A DNA stretch of 64,000 nucleotides from Neckera pumila (GCA_963969595.1 OZ018416.1:2992065-3056064), one strand, 5' to 3'. Shown: positions 12,280 through 23,764, numbered from the stretch's first letter. A program made the numbers and translations. The notes: generated by a model from the letters alone, not told the origin.

Positions 12280-15200
12280 ATGGGAAGTCAACGAAAGCAA
12301 AAGAAAGAATGGAAAGTCAACAAAAGCAAACGAAAGAATAGGAACCGTGGTACATTTTTTCAAAGAATGGGAGTAAAGTGAGATGTGTGTTCTGCAATGC
12401 AACATTTAGCTACAAATGTGAGCGCGCTTTTGCGCACTTTGGATATGACTCCAAGTCGGAGAGGTCAATTTGTCGTAAACTACCTCGACCGGTGCAATAT
12501 AGATTTGCCAATTGTGCAAACTTTGTCCCGTTGCAAATGAATCCTGAAGACATGTATGAAGGGGAATCAGTTCCGATTGATGCATTGAGAGCAGCTCCAG
12601 TCGCGAGTTCGAGCCAATCCGCTCAGAATGAAGTAACAGGTGGGGGCCCAAATGGAGGCCCGGAAGAAGGGGCTAACCTCTCTGAAGGCAATGTCCCTTT
12701 ACGAAGGTCCGGTAGTCTTGCTGCATCAAATTCCACGAGATCCGGGCCATTACGTCAGCAACAAATGGTAGACGCCTTCAACATTGCAAAGAGGAAGGAA
12801 TTGGATGAGAAGTGGGCAAGTTTTTTCTATGAGGCAAATGTGCCATTTAATGTGGCAAGGAATCAAGCCTTTATTGAAGTGGTTAGGGCAACCTCCGTGG
12901 CAAGGTTTGAATACATTCCACCTTCTTACCATCAGTCGAGGACGAATTTGATTGAACCAAAGAGTTTGCAAATCCAGAACCAGATTCAAGTCAAAGTTGG
13001 TTTTGCAGTCAAGCATTACGGGGTGACAATATGCACCGATGGTTGGGATATGTCAATTGGAGGCCCCTCATGAATGTAATGATGTCATTTCCCACAGGTG
13101 ATGTGTTTTTGGGGTCCATTGACACTACCGGACAAAAGAAATCCATGCGCTATATAGCGGACCAACTGAAAGTATTCACTAAGAAGGTAGGTCCCAAATA
13201 TGTGATGCAAGTTTGTACAAATAATGCCAAAAACATGCTCGGGGCATTGAACAATATTGTTCTAACATACCCGCATATTTTCAAGCAGGGGTGTATGGCA
13301 CATGCATTGAATCTCATGTTGGAAGATTGGGCCAAGGTACAGGAATTTACAGATTTAACTGAGAGGTCTAAAAAATTGTGTCAGTACATTCGGAATCATC
13401 ATGTGACAATGTCTACTTTTCGCAAGTTGAGTCCAAACTTGCAACTTGTAGTGCCCAGCAAAACTCGCTTTGCTTGTAATTTCCTCATGTTGCATTGACT
13501 AGTGAAACTCACAAGAGTATTGGAGTGGCTGAAAGACCATGCACGTGTTCAAAATTATTTTGCTACCCTGCAAAATAGATAAAATGGAGAGCAGGCAGCA
13601 ACCGTTTCACGTAATGTGGTGAGAACTATCAAAGACATGGGCTTCTGGCAACAATGCATGAATTACGTGCACATGACTGAAGACGTAATGAAGGCGTTGC
13701 ATGTTTTTGATGGCCAAAAACCAGCCATGGGTCGCGTGTGGCTCGTCATGCACAATTTGCGGCAGCACGTATATTCTTTAAGGGAGCCACTTTTCACCCT
13801 ACGAGCTGACATAGCAGACATTTTGGAGGCGTCTTTCAATGAAAGATGGAAAATGGTTTTCACTGACTTTCACTATGCCGGGGCCCTTTTAAATCCATAC
13901 CTCTTGGATAACGTGGTGCTTAGGGTAGACGGAATTGCCTTTTGTGCATTGTACGCAGTCATCCACAAAATAGAAGCTGTAGTAGGTGTAAGGTTTGATG
14001 ACGTGATGGCAGAATTAACACAATTTGAAGAGGGGACTAGACCATATAGTGCTGATGAGACACCAAACATCGGTCTGACACAAATGCTTCCTCACCACTG
14101 GTGGCACAGGGTTGGAGATCAAGCACTCTCTAAAATTGCCATGTGTATTCTATCCCTGACGTGTTCGGCATGCTCTTGTGAACGGAATTGGAGTATGTAT
14201 TCCTTTGTTCACAATAAGAGCCAAAATCGATTAGCCCCTAAAAAGGCAGAATCATTGGTATATATTTATACCAATAGTTGTGTACTTCATCAAAGACCAG
14301 GGGCTAATCCAATTGTTGGTATGATGCAAATATCCTCTCGGAGGATTCTGATCCAGATGCCCTTGGCACCATTCCGGTGGGTGAACGCAATCGTGGTTTT
14401 GATGCGATGCAAGCAGAGGATGAGGAGGAAGCTGCTATGGAAGCAAACCAAGCACTTCCAGAGTATCGGGTGAATCCAGATTTTTGGAGGGAGGGTGCCG
14501 ATCACCTCGAGGAAGCGAGAAACTACTACGAAGATGATGACGGTTTAGAAGAGGACCTCGTTGACGGCCATTGGGCTCCTTGGGGACCAAATCTTCCTCG
14601 TGCGCCTTCGCCTCCTTTTCCTCAAGATGAAGGCATAGCTGAAGTCCAGGCTTTGTCTTCTTCTTCGGAGCATGACCATCCAAATGTGGCTAACCTTGAT
14701 GATCACAATACCCTCTCTGACGATGACAACAACAACAACGACAATTCCTTTCCAGGAAATGGCGGTGGAAATGAAAATGACCACAACAATAGAGGGGGAG
14801 GGAATGTGGGAAACAATGCAACTCTAAATCGTGAAGGGTTTGTTGACAATTATAATGGTAATAGAGTGCCTCGGGGAGTGGGTGCATCAGTTCGTAGCAA
14901 TAGAGTTGTTCAAAGGCACCACAACACAAACATTGGGAATACAATTATACAACAACGGCACATCCGATTTCAAGAAATCAAACGATTGTCAATGTAACAA
15001 GGCGTTTTGACCCAGATCGTGTAGATCCCCATGATGTTTTTGCATTCACAGAAGACCCTGTCCATAGACCCGCACCGGTTGCAATGCATACTGTTGTTCT
15101 TGACCAGAATACACCGGTGCCACATTCCCTAAATCCTTCTTCTTCTGTAACTTCAAATGCCATCAATAGAACTTTTCAAGAAGGGTTAGGCTCCGTGGAA

Positions 15201-16005
15201 AATGTTGAAGTGACAATTTGGAACGTTTCCAATGCTACTATTATTGGTAGCCCCCCTTCAGTCTATCGGCCCCCTCTTCATTACCCAATAGGGCAGTATC
15301 AGCAAGGTTGTGGAAGGACTGGAGGTCGTGGAGGGACTGGAGGTTGTCGAGGGACTGGAGGCTGTGGAAGAACTGGAGGCCAAGGAGGGACTGAAGGTCA
15401 AGGAGGACCTGGAGGCCATGGAGGGATTGGAGGCTGAGGAGGGGACTGAAGGTCAAGGAGGACCTGGAGGATGTGGAGGGATTGGAGGCCAAGGAGGGAC
15501 TAAAGGCCAAGGAGGACCTGGAGGCCATACAAGTAGTGGAGGAAGAAACACCGGTGAAGCGTCATCGTCAAGGTCTAGTAGACGTCCTCTCTTTGGAATA
15601 GGGGTAAGAGACCCAAACGTGGTGGTACATCCGTTTGTGGATACATATGTTTCGGGATCCGCTTTGTCAAACCCAGCATTTGTTGTTCCTCAAGTTCACC
15701 GCGGCCCGATTATATATTCTAATGCAGAAGACCCTAGAGCACAATGACACAAGACGTTCAAGCGCAATCATAGGCATGGTCAAACAATTGTAGAGCTTCG
15801 CAATTAAAACTCGGAAGTCAAGGGCCCTTGGACCTCAGATGGTTGCGATGGAGAAGATGAACATGACAACAGTAAAGGCGCTGATGATGAGGATGACTCC
15901 AACTGCAATGAACCACCAGCGGATGATGATGTTGTCATTCAAGATGCTAATTTAGCGGGTCCATTTACCCAAGAAGTCCGCAGATCAAGTCGTTTGAATA
16001 ATTGA
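12280..16005 (+). pseudogene. Decayed hAT transposase (BED finger, DUF659, hAT dimerisation) with long acidic/Gly-rich tail
   Basis: Domains in order: a BED-type zinc finger beginning VRCVFCNATFSYKC...FAHFGY (about 12372-12450); a hydrophilic linker; MVDAFNIAKRKELDEKWASF leading into a DUF659-like block with ICTDGWD, then after a one-base frameshift at about 13050 VNWRPLMNVMM and VCTNNAKNMLGA...GCMAHALNLMLEDW; a C-terminal hAT dimerisation region with HHWWHRVGDQ and SACSCERNWSMYSFVHNKSQ (about 14080-14300). In-frame stops lie at 13496 (TGA) and about 13579 (TAA). Downstream, in another frame, runs a long acidic Asn/Asp-rich then Gly-rich tail (14377-15540, with GGTGG-like repeats) ending RRSSRLNN at 16003. 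The start is uncertain because the ATGs near 12275-12280 are not in the BED frame. hAT transposases cut and paste DNA with TIRs and 8-bp duplications; this copy is inactive. Confidence 0.85.
15300..15530 (+). repeat. G-rich coding minisatellite in transposase tail
   Basis: Repeats of about 18-21 bp such as GGAGGNACTGGAGGNCNNGG encode GG-rich peptide (GGRGGTGG, GGQGGTEG). A stop at about 15436 and a frame change break the tail within the array, as expected for slippage. Confidence 0.7.
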
Positions 16006-16439
16006 GGTGCACCAATAGTAGGTCTTCATTCTTCAAGTGTTTTCTAGACAATAGTAGCAATTGAAAGAAAGATCTACGACAATAAAGAAAGAATTTCTTA
16101 AATAACTAGTGGAAAAAAGGGCTTGTTTTGAAAGTATAGATTCATTGCGTTGTTATTGTACTCTGCAATGCATGAATTTTATAAATATATTTGGTTATCC
16201 CAAACATTGAAGTCCCCTATATCTGTAATATTTTTTGTACTTATCATGCATGTTGACAACGTTGGTAAGTGTAGTTATGCAAATATTCTTCACTATTTCT
16301 TTCTAATATAAGTGCGCCAATCAATTGAATGAAGGATGCAATTCATTATCAAGTTACATCAATTTTAGTTCTTTGAACCTTAAATCCCCTTTATGAGTCT
16401 ATGGTCCATACTAAAACACACAATTTCATTGAACCTTTT

Positions 16440-16644
16440 GAACTCTGGACCAAGAGTACACAGCGTCCGCACCCTAATGTCCAGCGTGGAATGATGACGT
16501 GTCATTTACAATGAGCTTTTTCTATCTTGAAAAAATTCCAAGACCTACAAATTGAAAGCTGCCCGGACTGTCCGCCTGTCTGGTTTGGTTTGCCTGTCTG
16601 CCCGTCCCGTCCAATGACCTTGACTTGCCATTATGACAACCCTG
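16440..16644 (-). mobile_element. hAT-type transposon end (right)
   Basis: The segment ends TTATGACAACCCTG, the inverted form of the CAGGGTTGTCATA terminus at 1412. Inside lie GC-rich CCGCCTGTCTGG and GCCCGTCCCGTCC words, like the other end. It lies about 640 bp beyond the transposase stop codon, so it is plausibly that element's 3' terminus. Confidence 0.6.
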
Positions 16645-16728
16645 AATCTAACTTCCGCAAAATATTTGCAATGCAGGTTACAGGAAATTCTTTAGAGCAC
16701 ATAGCTCTTGGATTGCTCTAAATAAATG

Positions 16729-16953
16729 CTACACCACATCTGCATTGCCTGATACGCCTGCATCCGCATTGCCTTCTACTCCACCTACTCCATTGTCTGC
16801 TACTCTAGGTGCGCCTCCTACCGGTTCATCTCCTACCTCCGCAAGAGCTCCTCTACCATGTCTATAGCTATCATAAACAACGTTCACAAAAAAATTCAGA
16901 ATACAATCTACAAGTTTGTTTAAAAACCATGCAAGCACCACAATGGTTTTCAT
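16729..16953 (-). CDS. Small hypothetical protein, 74 aa, hydrophobic N-terminus
   Basis: The start ATG is at 16953 on the minus strand, preceded by a 90-bp pure CT-rich leader and a minus-strand TATATAA (complement of 17071-17077) about 120 bp upstream, an arrangement typical of plant core promoters. The first 35 residues are hydrophobic (MKTIVVLAWFLNKLVDCILN...), suggesting a signal anchor or membrane segment. The rest is Gly/Ala/Val/Asp-rich (GGAPRVADNGVGG). No family is recognised. It lies only 85 bp outside the hAT end at 16644. It is the only small frame in the window with a convincing promoter and leader; it may still be a non-coding transcript. Confidence 0.35.
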   Translation of the reverse strand: MKTIVVLAWFLNKLVDCILNFFVNVVYDSYRHGRGALAEVGDEPVGGAPRVADNGVGGVEGNADAGVSGNADVV

Positions 16954-16956
16954 TGT

Positions 16957-17065
16957 GAGAGGTGAGAAGTGTGAGATGAGAGAGAGAGAAGTGTAAGATG
17001 AAGTTTGAGATGAGAGAGAAGTGTGAGATGAAGTGTGAGATGAGAGAGAGAGAAGTGTGAGATGA
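16957..17065. repeat. GA-rich minisatellite (CT-rich leader on minus strand)
   Basis: Repeats of GAGAAGTGTGAGATGA and GAGAGAGAGAAGTGT alternate about six times. On the minus strand this is a CT-rich leader between the TATA box and the ATG at 16953. Confidence 0.75.
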
Positions 17066-17070
17066 ATTGC

Positions 17071-17077
17071 TTATATA
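17071..17077 (-). promoter_or_regulatory. TATA box on minus strand
   Basis: Minus-strand TATATAA lies roughly 30 bp upstream of a CT-rich stretch that leads to the ATG at 16953. Confidence 0.4.
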
Positions 17078-17447
17078 TCTCAGGAATGGTGGAAAACGGA
17101 CAAGTTGGCAGATGACGTGGCGAAGGACCGTAGCGGAAGAGGGAGTGTGCTGTGGTTGAAGTTTTTGACCTAGCCTTGTCGATCTGTTTTACGTCTTGGA
17201 TATTGTTTGCGAATTTGTGTGGGTGCTTACTTACCCACCCTTGGTAAATAATCGTACACAACCAGGTTCTAATTCTATTCACAAAATCCTATCCTAAGTG
17301 GGTGTCTAAGCGTTGATCCATTGTGCCTTCCAAGCAATGGAACTTTTCTAACCACTAAACATCTAATCCCCTTGTAAAAAAGAGGCCTTAAACATTCTAG
17401 CCTATGATTGCCTACAACTAAGGTGTCCTAACTTGTTTGAGCCGCAA

Positions 17448-17743
17448 TAGGGTTGTCCATTCTGACGTGACGTTGGTATTTGCGTTAGCGACGGACCAGA
17501 CGCGTCCGAATTGCATCGAGATCAAAATATATATATATATTTTTTTTTTCCTGGACGGTCCGTCCATAGACAGGGATGGACTGGTCGTCGACGGGGACGA
17601 ACCAGTTGTCAATGGGACGGACGGACCGTCCAAAAAAAAAAAAAAAAATTTTTTTTTTGGAATACGGATGGACGCTGGGGTTGGACCCTGACATTTTGTC
17701 AGAGTCACGTCTGTCCAAACGGGACATGACGGTGACAACCCTA
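17448..17743. mobile_element. Non-autonomous hAT MITE, 296 bp, with 8-bp TSD
   Basis: Ends TAGGGTTGTCCATTCTGACG and ...GGTGACAACCCTA are inverted. Flanks agccgcaa (17440-17447) and agccacaa (17744-17751) match at 7 of 8 positions, the size expected for hAT target duplications. Inside is a second inverted pair built on GGACGGTCCGTCC (17552 on) and GGACGGACCGTCC (about 17618-17631), each beside a long T or A run. No coding potential is credible. Confidence 0.85.
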
Positions 17744-18778
17744 AGCCACAAGGGTCTTAGGTTTTCCTAATCTATTGTCTAATTTCAATATTTTTAGGTG
17801 ATAGAAGATTTCACGCCATTTCCAGAAACCTTAAAGTTCACTGGAATCGGATGTTCCGAGCAAGAGTTATGCATGGATGAAGTTTGACCGCTATTTGGTT
17901 CATCAAACTTCATCCATGGTTTTCTATGGGTTGCTACTTTTAATTTCACTAGATATTTTTATCCAAGGTCTAATTTGGATCACCCTAACTAAATATGACC
18001 CTAAATTTTGACTGGAAAAAGTTAACCTAATTTACTTGATTAAATCTAATTTATCCCATTGAATGTTCGTTGGATTTTTACTAATTTCTTCCTTGTTTTT
18101 TACTCTTTTGCTTTTACAAGTTACTTTTATCCTTCCTAATTTATTATTTTATTTTGGAATTGACTTTAATTGACCTAATTTACTGATGGATGAAAGTTGG
18201 TCGGTAACTTGGGTTGGAAACTTCATCCACTATTTATTGCTAACCTAATTTCCTAAATTAGTTTCCACTTTTATTTTTACCTTTCTAGGTTAAATTTTCC
18301 TCTAAGATGTAAGTTTCCTATCTCTTGGATGATTTTTGGATTGATTTTAGTTGATTCATGGGCAAAACTTCATCTGCATGTAACTTTTTCGGTTTAACTC
18401 GGAATTAGACGTACCTTATCTTTCCGGAAACCCCTAGACCTCTAATTTCTACTTCCTAACCTTACTTTGACCTGACATATGGTCTATGCTACTCTAGCTC
18501 TTGGCCCCCTTCTAATTACGCTAATTAACAAGGTTTAACAAGGAAGAGTGGGGTTTTTAGTGGTCCACCTCATATTGGAGATCCTGGATTAGGTGGTCAA
18601 GATTCCCCCCTTCGTCCATGTCCCCTCCTCTTGGATTCTTGGTTCCTTAAGTGATTCTTGAATAGAGGAAGATTTTAGAAAGGATTGGTAGATGGAGCGG
18701 GATTTCTTTCTTCTTTCCCTTCCTCCTTCTCCTTCTTTCCATACTTTTCTTATACCAAACGACTTTGCCTTCCAAAGC

Positions 18779-18895
18779 TCTTACGTGTTGACTTTGTTCT
18801 TACACCTCTTACACCATGGCTTTTCAAAGTTCTTAGTTTCTTACGCGTTGACTTTGTTCTTACCCCATGGCTTTCCAAAGTTGTTACACATTAAT
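18779..18895. repeat. Tandem duplication of about 60 bp
   Basis: TCTTACGTGTTGACTTTGTT...CCATGGCTTTTCAAAG is repeated as TTCTTACGCGTTGACTTTGT...CCATGGCTTTCCAAAG immediately downstream. Confidence 0.7.
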
Positions 18896-19419
18896 TTTTC
18901 TCTTACACCCCAAGGGCACACTCTTTTTTGCTCTTACACTTACTCTCTCAATGGTCCAAATTGTTAGTTGAGATTTCCCCTAATTTATCCACTAATGATC
19001 TTTTCTCCTATTTCATCTTCCTCCTTGTTTGCAATGCTCAAGTTTTTAGTTTATGGTGTGTGGAGAGCTTGGGTGAGTTGTGCGTGGAGTGATTGTGTGA
19101 GTTTGCAGGTTACTTGGGTGCTCCAACACAAATTCCTCCCCCAACCCTACAACATCCTACCTCAAATTTTACTTTGATAACTCCCTACTTCTAATTTTCT
19201 AATTTCCTACTTCTACTTGATCACTTCCTACTTCTGCTTTTCTAATTTCTTACTTCTACCTTTATTTGTCCTTTAACTACCTACCTTTCCTCCTCTAACT
19301 CTACCACTAAACATATCTTTTCCTCCCTTTTCCCTCTAACCTATCTACTTTAGTAACCTTTTAGTTTTAGTTTTTTTCTCTTTTTATGGAACAAAGACCA
19401 AAATTTCTGGAGAGGTGGT

Positions 19420-19580
19420 TGGAGGCTTGGCCTTGCGGGCTGGCTTTGTAGCTGGCCTACCGGGTCTGGCCAGGGCTTGCATCTGCCGGGCTGGCCGTGA
19501 GGGCGCGGCCTGTTGGGTTGGCTTGCGGGCTTGGCTTGTTGGGTTGGTCTTGCATGCTGGCCTTTTACGGCGGGCCCATG
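19420..19580. repeat. GC-rich degenerate repeat (GGCTTG/GGGTTGGC words)
   Basis: Short imperfect repeats of the type GGGCTGGCNTTG and GGGTTGGCTTGCGGG run for about 160 bp. Base composition contrasts sharply with the flanks. Confidence 0.5.
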
Positions 19581-19728
19581 CACGCTAGCTGAGCTCCCCA
19601 CAAGCAAAATTAAACTAGACTTAGGGGTAATTCATTCTAGGCCCGTAAGGGAATTTTGGAGGCTAAACCTTGAATTACTTCCAAGAGGTTTTGAAAACTA
19701 AACCTTATATATAACTTCCGGGGGGGAT

Positions 19729-19890
19729 CAAAGCTTTGCTGCCGAGTTGGTTTTAACACCAATTCTAAGACTTCAGAACACGAGGCAAGTTCAAAGCTTT
19801 GCCGTCCAACCGGTTTTTAACACCTCTTCTAAGACTTAGGGACCACGGAAAATCAAAGCTTTGCCGTCCCGGAGGAGGGACCACACAAAG
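19729..19890. repeat. Tandem repeat built on CAAAGCTTTGCCGTCC
   Basis: CAAAGCTTTGCNGNC recurs at about 19729, 19793 and 19853, each followed by AACCGGTTTTTAACACC or a variant and CTAAGACTTNNGNACCACG. The period is about 60-65 bp. A further related word (CAAAGCTCCGCCGTC) lies after the G run at 19983. Confidence 0.65.
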
Positions 19891-19938
19891 AAAGGCAACT
19901 TTAAAGAAGGATTTCCTAATTGTTATAAAATATCCACA

Positions 19939-19939
<1 letters not shown>

Positions 19940-19975
<36 letters not shown>

Positions 19976-19981
19976 GGGGGG
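19940..19981 (+). repeat. Homopolymer run of 35 G
   Basis: 35 consecutive G, then one A and six more G. It could form G-quadruplexes and is a likely length-error site in any assembly. Confidence 0.9.
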
Positions 19982-20797
19982 TTCAAAGCTCCGCCGTCTT
20001 GGGGAAGAAGACACACCCCAAAAGACCCTCAAAGAAAGCTCAAAAAGTCCCCGACTCAGGGAGAACAAGACTTAGAGGTTAGTGCAAAATTAATGGGTTA
20101 GCGAATAAACAAATGAACGCACTAAAGGCCCCTTACGGCAGCATAGCCAAGACAAAAAGGGGGCTAGCTTTAGGATTAATACAATACTCAAAACTTCCAA
20201 ACTCAAGTTAGTACTTCAACCAAACAACTTCACTTCACAAGTTAGTGACCAAATCGACTCAAAATAAAGCCAAATAGTACTCAAAACAACACAAGAGCTC
20301 ACAACCACAAGGAAAGAAGGACCCCCAAGACCTTCAAAAGCTGAAAATAAAGCAACAACGGAGCACAAAGTGCTCAAAAACAACGTGGAAGTGCCCTTGG
20401 CTAAAATGCCAAAAAATCCAACATAAGTTGGACCCATATACCCAAGACAAGAATGGGGGTGGTTTGAGAGGGAAATGGGCCCCTTTTTATAGGTTTTCCA
20501 AGGGGCTCACCTCCCTTAAGTTACCTTGGTAACCTTATCAACTTGGATTTTCATCCTTATCTCTAAGATTTTCACGGCATTTAGATTTTACACTAGTCCA
20601 ACATTGTATCTTTTGAAATTTGCCTCGAAACTTCAAATGGATTGCGCCAATGGCTTCAAAAAGCCATTTTAGTCTAGAGAGCCCCTTTCCCTCTATTTCA
20701 ACGTCTAAAACTTCTCCTAGATTAGCGCTAACTAAGGCCAGTAAAAGGGTAAAAATCTAGATTTTGGAGTTGGCCTTTTATGACTAAAGTAACTAGC

Positions 20798-21050
20798 TAG
20801 GGTTGTCAGGATTGTTTAAAGGAGTAAAAAAAGACCCCTTGTTGACTTGATTTTGACTTCGTACGCTCCCAGGACGTCGGTCAACTTCACGCAAATCCCG
20901 CCACGTGATTAATTTGAAGGAATGTCGCCGACAGTCAGGGAATCTTCCACATGCGAGGGAATCTTGGCAGATGGATCCCGCTTTTGACTTCTCGGCATGT
21001 TTCCAAACCAAGAGCACAATTTGGCAGCCACAGAATCCTCCGCTGGCCCA
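20798..21050 (+). mobile_element. Solitary hAT-like end
   Basis: TAGGGTTGTCAGGATTG at 20798 resembles the other hAT termini here, and CCCAGGACGTCGGTC and CCCGCCACGTG words follow. No inverted partner was found downstream, so this is a fragment or coincidence. Confidence 0.35.
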
Positions 21051-22832
21051 TCTTGAGAAAATAACTTCTGCAAGCTAACATTTGAGGTTTCTACTATTTT
21101 GACAGTATGATGGGGAAACTGAAACTTCTCTGGGGGAATCTATCCTAAGACTCATCTAGACTTCCCCGGGACCACTTTTAGCCAAGTAGAGTCACATGCA
21201 CAGCATTCTAGGCTATTTCGGGTAAGAACCCTCAAACCTTTGTATTCCCCCTACTTTCTAGGTTCTAACCTATTTACAAGCGGGAGTTAGGGATCTATTA
21301 GGGAAAAAATCCTATTATTGACCAAATGCTACATGGGTTTGTAACAACTCTAGTTTGGTCTTTCACTCTTTTTTAGTCTTTTTGTATCTTTTTATGACTT
21401 AAATTGAACAAGAATGAAAAAAAAAAAACTATGAGTCCTAAGTGACGAATTGGGAGTTCACAATTTGCAATGGCCAAAGTTAAACCGGAGCTCGTGTCAG
21501 GTACACTCTTCGGATTTTGTTGCAAATGTAGGTTTCATTTTGACTAAATCCTAGAGTCTTTACTGCTCTGTTGAATTCCACACTCGGAAGCAAGATTTCT
21601 TTCTTCTCTTAGTTTTGCGTTAATGGAGCATTATAGTGCTCTTGCATTTTAGTTGAAGTACGATCTAATTCTTGTATTCAGATCATTGGCACCATTGTCA
21701 TATCGACACGATTTTTTCTTATTGTTTTTTATCCTTTTAATTTTTGTTTCTAAGATGTTAGTTCAATTTTGATCATTCGAACTAGGGAAAAAGATGTGAG
21801 GTCGCTGGTTGAGAAGATCATAGAGATTTGTGGGAAGAATGTATCCATTTTTTGCCTGAAGCGCACACTTCTCACGACTGAGGCGTCTCTAGTATTTTCC
21901 TAGTTAGTTTTACCTACTTTCACACTTTTCTGCATCATTTCATTTTTCATGAGTAGCATCTATCAAATGGATGGGATTCTGCAAAGTCAGGCAATGCTAA
22001 TAAGGGTTTTGAACTTTCCTGCAGTCAATTGCGAACAATCTTGATTTTTTGCTACTAAAGAGATCTTCATTTTTTTTTCTAGATAAAGCATGTTCTATAC
22101 ATGCTTCAAGGCTTTGCTAGTGCACACCTCCCATGGGATGAAATAAACTAGCTGTTCTTTGTTGTGAAGGGTCTTCACATCTTGTATCTCTCAATGTCGA
22201 GTCTCTACAATCTGCTTACGCCATTCACGGTTGCAACAGCCAGCTTGCGGAGAGTGGAGATTTTCGTTAAAAAAGTGGCAACTGAATCTACTGGCAGCTA
22301 GTTGAAATCAGAATCTCAAACTTTATCGACACTGGAAGCCTTTGCATATGCAGTGGCTATGCGCTTGGAGGTGAGTGGACATCCTGTGACAGTGAGACAA
22401 CTTCCTCAACCATTGTGCTGATGAGTCTTGATAGTTTGTTGTCATGTCTTTTAAAAAAAATTTATCATCAAGTTGTTTAGCGAGATCTTAGATGATCTTG
22501 TTTATCGCAGTTCCAAAGCCAAGAAGTGTTGGATCCACACCATTCTAGTCACTAAAGATTTAGATGAGCTTTTCAATTTTTGTGGTTAAAGCTTAATCGT
22601 CTTTTGAGCGACAAAGTTTCACATGTTCGCGAATGCACGCAAGGTTGTTCTTTGATGTCCTCTAGTCAGGAGCATGTATGAATCAAGTGTTGTGAGTATT
22701 TTATTTTGGTATCTCCTCATTGTGATGAATTTTCATCCTCACGTGATTGAACAGTGTCTGCGCAAACTTGCACTGGAAAAGGAATTAGAGACAGTTTCAG
22801 GGGGAGCAAGAACCTCAGTCACCCTTCTGAGC

Positions 22833-23764
22833 TTAACCCCTAAAGGACTGGTTGTCCCCTTGGGGGACAAATTGGATCCAGGTAGGTTCCTACGATCTCA
22901 ATTTTTAGTAATATTTTTTTGGAATTTTAGAGGTTGTGTATTTTTGCGAGATCTTTGCAAATATATAATTTTTATTTTAATTGATGCCCGGGAGCAAAAG
23001 TTATGGCACAATAAGTAAAAATGGAATTTTGCGGGCAGCCCAAAAAAATCACAAAAAGTCAAAATAATTTTTTTACAAATTTTTGACTCAAAGATTATAT
23101 TTTTGTCTACATGTGGAGCTTTGTTTCATTCAATTTGGACTAATAATGAGGAAGTTATGGACAATCTTAGTTTTTCGGACAATCTAAGCATCTTCTTGAA
23201 AAAATAAGTTGTAGAATTCATTTTTGAATGCAATTTTTAGAATTTTTCAAAAATATTTGTTAGACACGGTTTAATTTTCTTGCTAGAACAACCTCAACAT
23301 TGGGATTATTGGGATTCAATTCCATCTAAAAGCTATTAACAATTTAGTTTTTTCTTCAATCTTGAACCCACTTCTACTTAACAATTTTTTAATGAGTGAA
23401 AATTAAGTGATTTTTTTCCTAAATTTTTTTGGTAGATTCTCAACTCAACTACTTAACATAAATAAGTATAAAATTAAAATCAATAGTGCAAAAAATTTGA
23501 ACCAAAAAGATTCAAAGCCAAAAAATCTAGTGAAGCAAGGTGGAAAAAAAGTTGTTTTCTTCACTTTAAATGCATATATCTTGCAATCTACGTGGTCAAA
23601 GTTTCTGAAATTTCTTCCACATATTCATATACTAGTCAAGTATAAGATCTTATGGTTGGATATGCAAAAAAAAACAATTTTTTAAACTCTTTTCTCTTTG
23701 CAATAGAAATGACAGTTTTGAATCGGTTTTGGTAGGAAAATCAACTTGGTCCTTTAGGGGTTAA
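22833..23764 (+). mobile_element. TTAA-inserting MITE, subfamily A, inside a GCP5 exon
   Basis: TTAA-bounded, with inverted ends TTAACCCCTAAAGGACTGG and CTTGGTCCTTTAGGGGTTAA. It splits a GCP5 exon. Removing it with one TTAA joins ACC CTT CTG AGC to TTA ATG GCA AGC ATG in frame, giving TLLSLMASMLW before a GT donor at 23781. It is the opposite-orientation relative of 1898-2833. No coding frame is seen. Confidence 0.85.

Larger units (their letters stand above)
17752..21780. other. Gene-free repeat region, possible LTR remnants
   Basis: No coding frame is supported over these 4 kb. The region holds short tandem repeats, a GC-rich repeat patch, a long G run and a solitary hAT-type end (listed separately). 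On the minus strand near 20480-20500 CCTATAAAAAGGGGCCC looks like a TATA box of the kind found in LTRs, but I could not find paired LTRs, a primer binding site or a polymerase domain. Confidence 0.45.

Noticed and set aside
12193..12381. 62-codon Lys-rich frame before the transposase
   Set aside because: It is probably a frame-shifted part of the decayed transposase N-terminus rather than a separate gene.
17418..17770. Several overlapping frames of 64-106 codons on both strands
   Set aside because: All lie inside the palindromic hAT MITE and read through its A/T runs, so they are by-products of its symmetry.
19799..20101. 100-codon frame with a poly-Gly core
   Set aside because: The frame exists only because it runs through the 35-G homopolymer; there is no start context, domain or splice support.
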